Positions 23,266-30,613 of a stretch of DNA of 38,619 nucleotides are shown in pieces (position 1 is the first letter of the stretch; each line of letters opens with the position of its first letter). The notes under the pieces are model-generated. The model was not told the DNA's origin, did no database searches, and worked only from the letters and a program-made list of their open reading frames with translations. The stretch spans positions 1 through 38,619 of IMG/VR virus record IMGVR_UViG_3300028844_003867. One strand, 5' to 3'. Made by a program: the position numbers and the translations under genes. The DNA comes from a virus.

Positions 23266-24648
23266 TTATACCTTATATATTGAAAATTTATTTCTTGGTT
23301 TAAAGTTATCAAATGTCTGTTCTATATCATGAATGAATCTGTCACACATATGTTTTGCTGTCATACCAATCTTCTCATCAGTAACAAACTCTCTTCCTTT
23401 TGCTCCCCTATCAATTAACTCATCTTTAACACTATATACTTCGGACATCTTATCTGCTACATCTTCATATGATGCTCTATCATCAAAGATATAAGGTGTT
23501 GGAACAGAACCTTGGATAGACCTATTAGATGGAAATACTGGGAATGCCCATTCTCCACACTCTGTATATCTACCATCGTGGTTTGAACCCCACTCTGTTG
23601 TGTAATCATCTTCAGTTAACAAGCTACCATCTTCTTTTTTAAATCCACATTGGTCTTGTAATCCACCAGTAACATTAACAAGAATTGGTGTTCCTGCCAT
23701 TAATGATTCACAAGTTCCTAATCCAAACCCTTCATTAGATGCTATATTGATAGTTACATCTGCAAAGTTGTATAGATAATTTAGAAGTTTTGTTTCTAAT
23801 TTCTTACCCGAAAATGCTATGTTGTAACCAGGTGCCAAGTGATGTGCTACTGATGGTAAATCAGTTCCATTAGGGTCTTTTGGTTGAGTATGCATTATTA
23901 GTAAACATTTATCTGCTTGTTCTTTTGTTAAGGTGTCACAAAATGTTTTGAATGCTAATATAATATCAGATGGTTGTTTTCTTCTGATGTTACGATTGTT
24001 CCAAAATATAGTAAACTCTGGTTCTATACCACCAAGTTGTTGGTTACACCAAGTGACCATTTCTGCATATTCTTCGTGTTGTTCATCAATTGGGTAGTAT
24101 TTATTTTCATCAATCCCATGTGGTATGTAAGTACACTGCCAATCCTCAACTGGAATTTCTTGTCGTACATTTTTAACAATGTTATGTGTTTGTTTAGATA
24201 TGTTCATTAGAGTATCAACAGACTCATAAAAGGGTTCATTCCACATCGGATAAGGTAAGTCATCCCAAATATTATAATAAAGAATCGGAATCTTACTACG
24301 AATCTCATGTTCCATATGAAACAACCAATCCCAAAATCTTGGGTCTGTATAAATCATTATAGCATCTGGTTTTTCTACCTTGATTAATTCTCTCATTAAA
24401 TCTTGATTACCATAACCATTGAAAGGTAGTATCTTGAGATATGGGTCTTTTACATCGTTAGAAATTTCTTTTTTTACTTGTTCAGACAAGTCAACCAACT
24501 TACCATTTTCTGGGTGGTCTATTGCTGCTCCCACTTGAAACCAATCATATTTATGTATTGTACCAAAAACTATTTCTTTTGACATAGTACCTACTCCAGA
24601 TGATAGTCTTAGGTCATCTGCAAGTAAAACAATCTTCTTTTTAGCCAT
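23266..24648 (-). CDS. GT4-like GT-B glycosyltransferase
   Basis: This 460-residue protein has VLLADDLRLSSGVGTMSKEI at the N-terminus and YIPHGIDENKYYP before the donor domain. It then has FWNNRNIRRKQPSDII (the conserved NRxxxRKxxxxxxxAF block), NIASNEGFGLGTCESLMAGTP (EGFGLxxxE motif) and NVTGGLQDQCG. Family GT4 fits well. A homologous-looking glycosyltransferase is common in marine T4-like phages, as I recall. It is separate from the 23-gene island by two small genes, so it might act on a different acceptor. Confidence 0.85.
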   Translation of the reverse strand: MAKKKIVLLADDLRLSSGVGTMSKEIVFGTIHKYDWFQVGAAIDHPENGKLVDLSEQVKKEISNDVKDPYLKILPFNGYGNQDLMRELIKVEKPDAIMIYTDPRFWDWLFHMEHEIRSKIPILYYNIWDDLPYPMWNEPFYESVDTLMNISKQTHNIVKNVRQEIPVEDWQCTYIPHGIDENKYYPIDEQHEEYAEMVTWCNQQLGGIEPEFTIFWNNRNIRRKQPSDIILAFKTFCDTLTKEQADKCLLIMHTQPKDPNGTDLPSVAHHLAPGYNIAFSGKKLETKLLNYLYNFADVTINIASNEGFGLGTCESLMAGTPILVNVTGGLQDQCGFKKEDGSLLTEDDYTTEWGSNHDGRYTECGEWAFPVFPSNRSIQGSVPTPYIFDDRASYEDVADKMSEVYSVKDELIDRGAKGREFVTDEKIGMTAKHMCDRFIHDIEQTFDNFKPRNKFSIYKV

Positions 24649-24886
24649 TTAAAACCTCTTTATTTGAGTCGTAATCTGAAGAGAAATATTTATTAAGTAC
24701 AGATAGTTTGTCATCATACTCTGCCATGATAGCAAGTTCCTTTTCTATTGAGTCCATAATGTCAGGATGTTCTGATACACCAACTGCATTCTCCATCATA
24801 TTCTCAACATTTACTTTATGTTTTTGTATATGTGCCTCAAAGTGTAACCTACTTGCTTTAATCAAGTCTTCTCTCATGTTAATCAT
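24641..24886 (-). CDS. Conserved small T4-like marine phage protein
   Basis: This 81-residue protein has MREDLIKASRLHFEAHI, HKVNVENMM, NAVGVSEHPDIMDSIEKEL and YDDKLSVLNKYF. This helix-helix arrangement with a central VGxxEHPDIxxxxExEL block matches a small orphan I recall from cyanophages of the T4 group. GGGAG six bases before the ATG at 24886 decides this start over the ATG at 24877. It is an all-helical soluble protein. Function is unknown. Confidence 0.68.
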   Translation of the reverse strand: MINMREDLIKASRLHFEAHIQKHKVNVENMMENAVGVSEHPDIMDSIEKELAIMAEYDDKLSVLNKYFSSDYDSNKEVLNG

Positions 24887-25077
24887 AAGTTACTCCCACT
24901 AATTGTTAATGATATTTCTTCGTTTATTTGTTCTCTAAAAGTTGAATCGTTTACATACTTAAACAATGACCTATTGACAACTTTCTGTAAAGTTTGGTCA
25001 CTTTTTAGTGCTTCATATTTAAACTCTTTATATAAGTCTTTTAGTAATTTTACTGATGTTAGATGTAGTTTGTTCAT
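24883..25077 (-). CDS. Small ribbon-helix-helix-like protein
   Basis: This 64-residue protein begins LHLTSVKLLKDLYKEFKYEALKSD and continues QTLQKVVNRSLFKYVN. A strand-helix-helix of this size with a [KR]xLxxxVNRxLxxY second helix fits small ribbon-helix-helix regulators, although the first strand is not obviously basic. GGAG lies eleven bases before the ATG, with GAGG closer. It overlaps the next gene by four bases. DNA binding is likely but not shown. Confidence 0.6.
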   Translation of the reverse strand: MNKLHLTSVKLLKDLYKEFKYEALKSDQTLQKVVNRSLFKYVNDSTFREQINEEISLTISGSNL

Positions 25078-25115
25078 AACCTCTTCTCCATAAATACATA
25101 TATAAATATATGAGA

Positions 25116-25517
25116 CTAAGAGATAACGATGGTTTTTTTTCTATACTTTTCGGCTCTTTTTAGTGTATCTCTTGAACCACTTGATTTAATGTCTTCTGGA
25201 ATAAATGCTATAACCATATCAGAATATTTTGCTATATGGTCATTTCTTATGTGATAGTGTCCAGTACTATATGCTGCACCATAAAACTTTCGTGGTAAAG
25301 CACAATGTATATTGTACTTATAATGAGCTGGTGCAAACTCTTTGTAGTCTATTTCATACTCTAATGCTACTTTTTTAGCAATACCATCAGCACCTTTTAG
25401 TTGTCCACCTGATATTATCTCAAGTCTCTCTCCAAATTTTTTCTTTAGAGTTAATATAAACTCTTTTATTTTTGTCTTGTTTGTATATTCTCTACTTCCT
25501 ATAACCGCTATTTTCAT
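25116..25517 (-). CDS. SLOG-family (YspA/DUF2493-like) nucleotide-binding protein
   Basis: The start at 25515-25517 (MKIAVIGSREYTN) has AAGGA upstream. The 133-residue protein has IAVIGSREY, EIISGGQLKGADGIAKKVALEY and FAPAHY, then RNDHIAKYSDMVIAFIPED and GSRDTLKRAEKYRKKTIVI. This is the order SGG...GADxxA...RNxxIxxxxDxxIAF of the SLOG superfamily (cpYpsA-related), related to lysine-decarboxylase-like and DprA folds. Known SLOG domains bind nucleotides or NAD-derived ligands. The ligand here is unknown. It overlaps the preceding gene by 26 bases. Confidence 0.75.
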   Translation of the reverse strand: MKIAVIGSREYTNKTKIKEFILTLKKKFGERLEIISGGQLKGADGIAKKVALEYEIDYKEFAPAHYKYNIHCALPRKFYGAAYSTGHYHIRNDHIAKYSDMVIAFIPEDIKSSGSRDTLKRAEKYRKKTIVIS

Positions 25518-25938
25518 TTTTTCCTTTTCTTTTGAAGTCATAACCATTTTTTGTTACAAAGATAAATATGGATAAATCTTTTAGTGATATTATTGTATCT
25601 ATAAGTTCATCTTGAGTGGATACAATACTACTAAACCTTGATATATCAGATAGGTTACCTTTTGTATCTACTTCAAACCATATAGGTCTGTTATCCATTT
25701 CTTCATCTTTTACTATAGAAGTTCCTAAAGTCTCTAATACTTTTTCATTATCTTTAGCAAACTTCAATACTCTTTTTTCTTTAGTCTTCCTTGATATAAA
25801 TGTGAAAAATAATCTATTTCCAATTTCACTATTTATTCTTTTAAGTAACTCAAGAATTATTTTTTCGTTTTTTCCTACCACCAAATCAAGTGGTAACTTA
25901 CAATTACTTCTACCATAATATTGTCCTGCTTGTCGCAT
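25492..25938 (-). CDS. Hypothetical protein downstream of nuclease
   Basis: I put the start at 25936-25938 (MRQAGQYYGRSNC) because GGAG lies seven bases upstream and the ATG overlaps the nuclease stop as TAATG; the ATG at 25959 would overlap further with no better site. The 148-residue product begins with a conserved-looking GQYYGRSNCKLPLDLVVG and then alternates helices and strands (RLFFTFISRKTKEKRV, PIWFEVDTKGN, SIFIFVTKNGYDF). No family is recognised. Coupling to the nuclease suggests a DNA-metabolism role. Confidence 0.6.
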   Translation of the reverse strand: MRQAGQYYGRSNCKLPLDLVVGKNEKIILELLKRINSEIGNRLFFTFISRKTKEKRVLKFAKDNEKVLETLGTSIVKDEEMDNRPIWFEVDTKGNLSDISRFSSIVSTQDELIDTIISLKDLSIFIFVTKNGYDFKRKGKNENSGYRK

Positions 25939-26861
25939 TATTTCACTCCATCTTGGCATAGTTCTTTGTTATCTTTGAACTCGCACCATCTACATGCTTT
26001 CTTAGATGGATTTGTTTCATATTCTTTTAATACATGACCACCATTATCATCAAAAGCATTATCTACAAAGTTTTCTATAGAAGTTCTAACTCTCTTGCGA
26101 GTCACAGTGCCAGATGCTGGTACTATCTTCTGTATTCTCTTTTGTGGAAATGCCGATGATTCAAATAGTCTCCTCTTTAATATCATAAACTCTACATCAA
26201 TATTATCTACTGGTACACCATATTGTTTTGCATAGTATTCCTTATAGATAATAAGTTGTGATGTTTTCATTGGGTCATTCTTTTGATATTTATTCCAACC
26301 ATTAGTTGATGTCTTTAAATCAACAATCTTATACATATTATGAATAGTATCTCTAATTACTAAGTCAATATAACCTTTCATGTAGACACCATTCTTTATT
26401 TCATAACTGATTGGTGTTTCTATCCCAACCAACTCAAACCCTCTGTTTGAAAAATATTCTCTTCTATGACTCTTTACAAAATCAATTATATCCAACCCAT
26501 CATAATAAAACTCTTTCATTTCTTTTTGTGAAGTGAAGTGTACAAAGTTTTCATCTTGCATTAGATTTGACATTATTGCTTGCATTCTATCTTTTAATAA
26601 AAGGTCAAGGTCAAGACCATCCGCATCAGAAACACTTTTGTTATATAGTACATGAAGATATACTTGAATCACTTCATGCATTGCCGTACCAAATAATGTA
26701 TGAATTGAATCAGTAAATGTTCTATGTTTATCAATGTAGTTAAGTTTCCACCTATGATTACATTGTTCATACATACTATATTGGGAATATGAGATAGAGT
26801 TTTTCTTTTTACTCTCATCTATGGTTAATTGTGTAAAGTCTTTTATTTTAGAAGAAGTCAT
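25938..26861 (-). CDS. PD-(D/E)XK nuclease, Cas4/AddB-like with likely Fe-S cluster
   Basis: This 307-residue protein has YSQYSMYEQC (Cys34), the RecB-family GTAMHEVIQ (His62), GYIDLVIRD (Asp166), YKIVDLKTS (Asp181, Lys183; D-x-K core) and SQLIIYKEYY (Gln202). Near the C-terminus CRWCEFKDNKELC gives Cys290, Cys293 and Cys302. One N-terminal and three C-terminal Cys residues are the arrangement that holds a 4Fe-4S cluster in AddB and Cas4 nucleases. It probably acts in recombination or end processing. It overlaps the glycosyltransferase-like gene upstream. Confidence 0.85.
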   Translation of the reverse strand: MTSSKIKDFTQLTIDESKKKNSISYSQYSMYEQCNHRWKLNYIDKHRTFTDSIHTLFGTAMHEVIQVYLHVLYNKSVSDADGLDLDLLLKDRMQAIMSNLMQDENFVHFTSQKEMKEFYYDGLDIIDFVKSHRREYFSNRGFELVGIETPISYEIKNGVYMKGYIDLVIRDTIHNMYKIVDLKTSTNGWNKYQKNDPMKTSQLIIYKEYYAKQYGVPVDNIDVEFMILKRRLFESSAFPQKRIQKIVPASGTVTRKRVRTSIENFVDNAFDDNGGHVLKEYETNPSKKACRWCEFKDNKELCQDGVK

Positions 26862-28263
26862 GTTTACTCACTATTTCTGCTTTTTTTCTTTGTGTTGGTT
26901 TAAATGTTAAATCTACTTTTGATTTAACCTCATCTAATAACTCTTGGTCAAATCCTTCTGGTATAAAGTAAGATGGATAAGGTGATTCAATATTATCTTT
27001 TACTCCTTTATATATCATCCATCTACGAATATACTGCCATACCCCATTCAATCCCATATTTGGTTGTACTTGTTCTGTTATTTCTGCTTTTGTCTTATAA
27101 CCATTCATAACACAATACAACCAGTTAAACCCATCTTTAGGTGTATGTTTTCTTTCTTTTGTAATCAATTCTTCCATTCTCTTCAAAAGATTACCCTTAA
27201 ATATACTATTAAAATCAGGTAAGTTCCAAGAGAAATCTTCAGTTTCTTTTGAAATTAATTTAAGTTTTTCTTGAAACTCTTCTTTAGTCTTAAATAAATA
27301 GGGATAGTTATCACCAACAATCTTTTTTATATTAGATTGTTCATAAATTAATACTGGTTTACCCAATCTCATCCCATCTTGTATTGCTAAATTCCAAGTA
27401 GCATAGTTGTCAACGAAACAAATTGATGCTTCTGTATTCTCTAATAAATATCTATATTGTCCAGAGTTTAACTTTGAACCCACATATTCTTTTGGTGCAT
27501 TATAATCAGTACACCAAACTTGATACTCATCTTCAAGTCCTTCCATATATTCCATCATACGATTAAACCCAGTAGACTTTGCCCATCTGTGATTAAACAC
27601 CAATACCTTTTTGTCTTTTGGTATATCAACCGGTATTGGGTCTGGTAGAACCTCAGATGCTAATGGAAATGTCAATGTCTTTTCCTTCACATAATCTAAG
27701 TTTATACTTGTTGACTTTTCTTTCTTAAAGTTTTCTTTTAACCAATCGTTAGCAATTTCTGTATGAAAGAAAGTAGAGTCTGACTGGTCTATACCCTCTA
27801 ATTGTCTCATAAAAGAATCTGGTATCGCAGTACTTGCTCTTGATTGTGGACAATCTACCCAATGAAAAAATAAGAACCTATTCAATACTTGACCATATCT
27901 CTTATCATTTAATGCTACGAATATGTTATATAACATTTCTGGTTGATGACAGAAAACAAAATCTATGTCTTGTGTCTTTAGGTCTAATAGTCTTTTGAAC
28001 CTTGAACCATAGAAGTGACTTCTGTTGGATAGAGCATCTCTATGATACGGATAATGTAGTAATGTTACATTCTTCCTATTATCTACCACATCGTGTTTTT
28101 CTGGCATTACAATATAATGATGACACATAGGTAGAAAAGAAATCGTTTTCTCTACTACTTTATAATTAGAATCAAATTCACTTTGAAATCTTCCAGTAGT
28201 ATCATATCTAACTGGGTTTAAATAGTGTAATATCCTTAAACCATATAATGGACTATCAATCAT
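26848..28263 (-). CDS. Glycosyltransferase-like protein with C-terminal winged-helix-like region (copy 2)
   Basis: This 471-residue GT-B-like protein shares many blocks with the protein at 33143-34657: FLPMCHH, FCHQPEMLYN, FFHWVDCPQSR, LVFNHRWAKSTGFNRMMEY, ASICFVDNYATWNLAIQDGM and RLGKPVLIY. LVFNHRW...KSTG and FVDNYxTWNxxxQD resemble donor-side loops of GT-B enzymes; I cannot assign a CAZy family. Residues about 385-450 (NWLYCVMNGYKTKAEITEQV...VWQYIRRWMIYKGVKD) look like a helix-turn-helix/winged helix. The start overlaps the gp62 stop by ATGA. DNA glycosylation is a possible role. Confidence 0.6.
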   Translation of the reverse strand: MIDSPLYGLRILHYLNPVRYDTTGRFQSEFDSNYKVVEKTISFLPMCHHYIVMPEKHDVVDNRKNVTLLHYPYHRDALSNRSHFYGSRFKRLLDLKTQDIDFVFCHQPEMLYNIFVALNDKRYGQVLNRFLFFHWVDCPQSRASTAIPDSFMRQLEGIDQSDSTFFHTEIANDWLKENFKKEKSTSINLDYVKEKTLTFPLASEVLPDPIPVDIPKDKKVLVFNHRWAKSTGFNRMMEYMEGLEDEYQVWCTDYNAPKEYVGSKLNSGQYRYLLENTEASICFVDNYATWNLAIQDGMRLGKPVLIYEQSNIKKIVGDNYPYLFKTKEEFQEKLKLISKETEDFSWNLPDFNSIFKGNLLKRMEELITKERKHTPKDGFNWLYCVMNGYKTKAEITEQVQPNMGLNGVWQYIRRWMIYKGVKDNIESPYPSYFIPEGFDQELLDEVKSKVDLTFKPTQRKKAEIVSKHDFF

Positions 28264-28712
28264 TTCATAACCCTCTTTAGTTCTTTTTCATCAACACCAT
28301 ATGTCTTGACAATATTAGTCAAAGACTCTATACCCTTTTCATCTCTACCTAAAATATCTATATAGTCTTTTGCTTCTACACTACTAACTTCATAGTATTG
28401 TCTAACATAATCAACAAGTTTATCATTATACTTCTTGCTTGATTTACCTTTTATCCATTTTAGATATACTTTACCCTTTGGTATAAATTCTTCATATACA
28501 TGATATATCTCTCTTGGTTTTAATAAACCAATGGTATATTTTTGTAATGAATTGATAAAGTCAACCCAATTTACATTCATGGAAAGATAACGATTGACAA
28601 GATAAGTACTGAACGATTTCCTTTCGGATTCAGATAAACTTTCCCAGTAACCTTTTGATACTTTCTTTTCTGTAATCTGTTTTATATGGTCAAATAGAGT
28701 CTTTGGTTTCAT
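28260..28712 (-). CDS. gp62: Clamp-loader small subunit (T4 gp62-like)
   Basis: This 150-residue protein follows the gp45-gp44 genes in the T4 order. FINSLQKYTIGLLKPREIYHVYE (split; residues 54-76) and PKGKVYLKWIKGK are what I recall from gp62 proteins of marine T4-like phages. T4 gp62 is 187 residues; shorter forms are common in marine phages. It forms the gp44(4):gp62 complex that loads gp45 at primer ends. Its ATG follows the previous TAA directly. Confidence 0.85.
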   Translation of the reverse strand: MKPKTLFDHIKQITEKKVSKGYWESLSESERKSFSTYLVNRYLSMNVNWVDFINSLQKYTIGLLKPREIYHVYEEFIPKGKVYLKWIKGKSSKKYNDKLVDYVRQYYEVSSVEAKDYIDILGRDEKGIESLTNIVKTYGVDEKELKRVMK

Positions 28713-28946
28713 TTACGCCTCTCTTGGCATAAACTCTTCATTTACATGACCACATTTATTACACCCAAACACTTGAACTGGTGCTATAATTTCTTGTCCA
28801 TTTGGACTCATAATAGCACTAACTTTCTTTATCAAGAATACTGGGATAAATGTATCATGACCACACTCATCACATTTGATATCATCAGCCTTACTTATAT
28901 CAATATTTGCTTGTGTTGGTAATGGTTGTTTTGGTTTCATTGTCAT
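28713..28946 (-). CDS. Zinc-ribbon protein of the clamp-loader operon
   Basis: This 77-residue protein has KCDECGHDTFIPVFLIKK and GCNKCGHVNEEF, two CxxCGH knuckles that form one zinc ribbon. AGGAG lies seven bases before the ATG at 28946, whose ATGA overlaps the gp44 stop; MKPK at 28940 is a weaker choice. A similar small zinc-ribbon gene between gp44 and gp62 occurs, as I recall, in marine T4-like phages. It probably contacts replication or transcription machinery. Confidence 0.75.
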   Translation of the reverse strand: MTMKPKQPLPTQANIDISKADDIKCDECGHDTFIPVFLIKKVSAIMSPNGQEIIAPVQVFGCNKCGHVNEEFMPREA

Positions 28947-29872
28947 TTTATTTCTCCTAAGATTTTAACAATCATTGACATTACATTTATTTCTTTATCA
29001 ACAACAGATGTGTCCATATATTGATGTTCTGCTATTATCAATATAACTCCTGCTTTATGTCCTTCTGCGTAAGAGTCCAATTCATCATATAATAATTTAT
29101 ATAAGTCTGTGTAGTCTCTGACTTTAGCATCAGCAAGTAGTTTACGGATAGAGTTAAATCCATTTTTCATATCACTTTTTTGGAGATATTCTAATAACTT
29201 TAACTTATAATCGTTTTCAATAACAGATTTTTCATCTATATCAAGAACACCATCAATAACTTGTCTTTGTGCAGAATTAATAACCCTACGAATATCTGGA
29301 TAACCAGAATCAATCAGTATCTTAATCTTATCAACATCATATTTAATTTCTTCCATTCCAAGAATTAAGGACACTTGTCGTGCAACATCTGCTTTAGATG
29401 GTGGTGTAACACCAAATACTTGACATCTACTTTGAATTGGGTCAATGACTTTTTCTACATAATTACAAGTCAAAATAAACCTACAATGTCTTGAAAAAGT
29501 CTCCATCAAGTTTCTTAATGCTGCTTGTGCATTAGGTGTCAAGAAATCACACTCATCCAAGATAATAACCTTGAGTGGTTTAAACCCAACCGAAGACGCA
29601 AAGTCTTTGATTTTGTTTCTCATGACATCAACACTATTCTCATCAGAAGCATTAATATACATATGGTCACATTCTATATTTTGAACAATCAACTTTGCAA
29701 GAGTAGTCTTACCAGTCCCTGCGTTACCGAATAAAAGAAGATGTGGAACATCTCCTTCTTTGAGATACCTACTTACTTTTTTCTTTAGGTTCTCATTTCC
29801 GACATAACTATCCAGATTTTTTGGTCTGTACTTCTCAACCCAAAGTGAATTTTCTTTTGGATTTCCGAACAT
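28943..29872 (-). CDS. gp44: Clamp-loader AAA+ ATPase subunit (T4 gp44-like)
   Basis: This 309-residue protein has LWVEKYRPKNLDSYVG at the N-terminus, the Walker A loop GNAGTGKTT (residues 49-57), the Walker B DECD box (106-109), sensor 1 LTCNY and the SRC arginine-finger motif (148-150). All are hallmarks of RFC/gp44 clamp loaders (T4 gp44: 319 residues). The start forms TAATG with the gp45 stop. It hydrolyses ATP to open and place the sliding clamp. Confidence 0.95.
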   Translation of the reverse strand: MFGNPKENSLWVEKYRPKNLDSYVGNENLKKKVSRYLKEGDVPHLLLFGNAGTGKTTLAKLIVQNIECDHMYINASDENSVDVMRNKIKDFASSVGFKPLKVIILDECDFLTPNAQAALRNLMETFSRHCRFILTCNYVEKVIDPIQSRCQVFGVTPPSKADVARQVSLILGMEEIKYDVDKIKILIDSGYPDIRRVINSAQRQVIDGVLDIDEKSVIENDYKLKLLEYLQKSDMKNGFNSIRKLLADAKVRDYTDLYKLLYDELDSYAEGHKAGVILIIAEHQYMDTSVVDKEINVMSMIVKILGEIK

Positions 29873-30591
29873 TAATTAGCCTCATCTACCGCTACGAAGT
29901 AGTAATCGGAAGTGTACTCTCCATCAGTAAAACTTACATGAGCCAATCCATTACTTGCTACTTTCATTGTTGATGTTTTAGCACCTCTGTTTGCTTTCAA
30001 CACTTCATTAAATAAACCAGAAGAAAAAGAGACTTTACCAATATCTTTATACTCTTTTGTATCAATAGTAAATTTAACTTGGTTAGATGCAACACTTGTG
30101 TATCCAATGATTAAAGTTGCAGCACCATCTTTACAATCAATAGTAAAAGTAGTAACATCAGGAAGTGCTGATTTACCTTTTGTGAAACGAGTAATGAACT
30201 CTGAATCAAGGTTGACTTCTACTTCAAACTCTGGTAATTGTTTTAAAGGTGGTGGTGATGGAATAACAGATAAGTCACTACACATAAATGTAACTTTACT
30301 CTTCTTGTCTTGTGCATGAAGACTAAATACCTTGTCATCTGCTTTACTTTTATCAATTTCTATGTCACTATCAAGAACATCTAATAGTTTCTTGAGATGT
30401 GATGTGGTATACAAACCGAACTCAAGTTTCTCAAATGGAAACTTAGAAAGTTTTACCTCACCTAACATAGAACGATTTTCAGATATGAAACTGGTCTTTA
30501 AACCATTTCCATCCGTTTCCCATTTTACAGACTCAATATTACCACCAAGATGGTATCTATCTATAAACTTTGTAATAACCGCTTTATTCAT
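29872..30591 (-). CDS. gp45: Sliding clamp (T4 gp45-like)
   Basis: This 239-residue protein is close to T4 gp45 (228 residues). The sequence has FIDRYHLGGNIESVKW, LYTTSHLKKLLDVLD and SVIPSPPPLKQLPEFEVEV, the last a Pro-rich linker between the two clamp domains. It ends SDYYFVAVDEAN, as clamps of this group do. AGGAG lies six bases before the ATG. The trimer encircles DNA and tethers gp43; in T4 it also activates late transcription. Position just after the polymerase and before gp44/gp62 confirms the call. Confidence 0.92.
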   Translation of the reverse strand: MNKAVITKFIDRYHLGGNIESVKWETDGNGLKTSFISENRSMLGEVKLSKFPFEKLEFGLYTTSHLKKLLDVLDSDIEIDKSKADDKVFSLHAQDKKSKVTFMCSDLSVIPSPPPLKQLPEFEVEVNLDSEFITRFTKGKSALPDVTTFTIDCKDGAATLIIGYTSVASNQVKFTIDTKEYKDIGKVSFSSGLFNEVLKANRGAKTSTMKVASNGLAHVSFTDGEYTSDYYFVAVDEAN

Positions 30592-30613
30592 TTATAACTC
30601 CTATGTAGTTAGT

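Noticed and set aside
25101-25108. TATAAATA, the T4 late promoter core
   Set aside because: It is on the plus strand, where no genes exist, inside an AT-only stretch; chance is sufficient.
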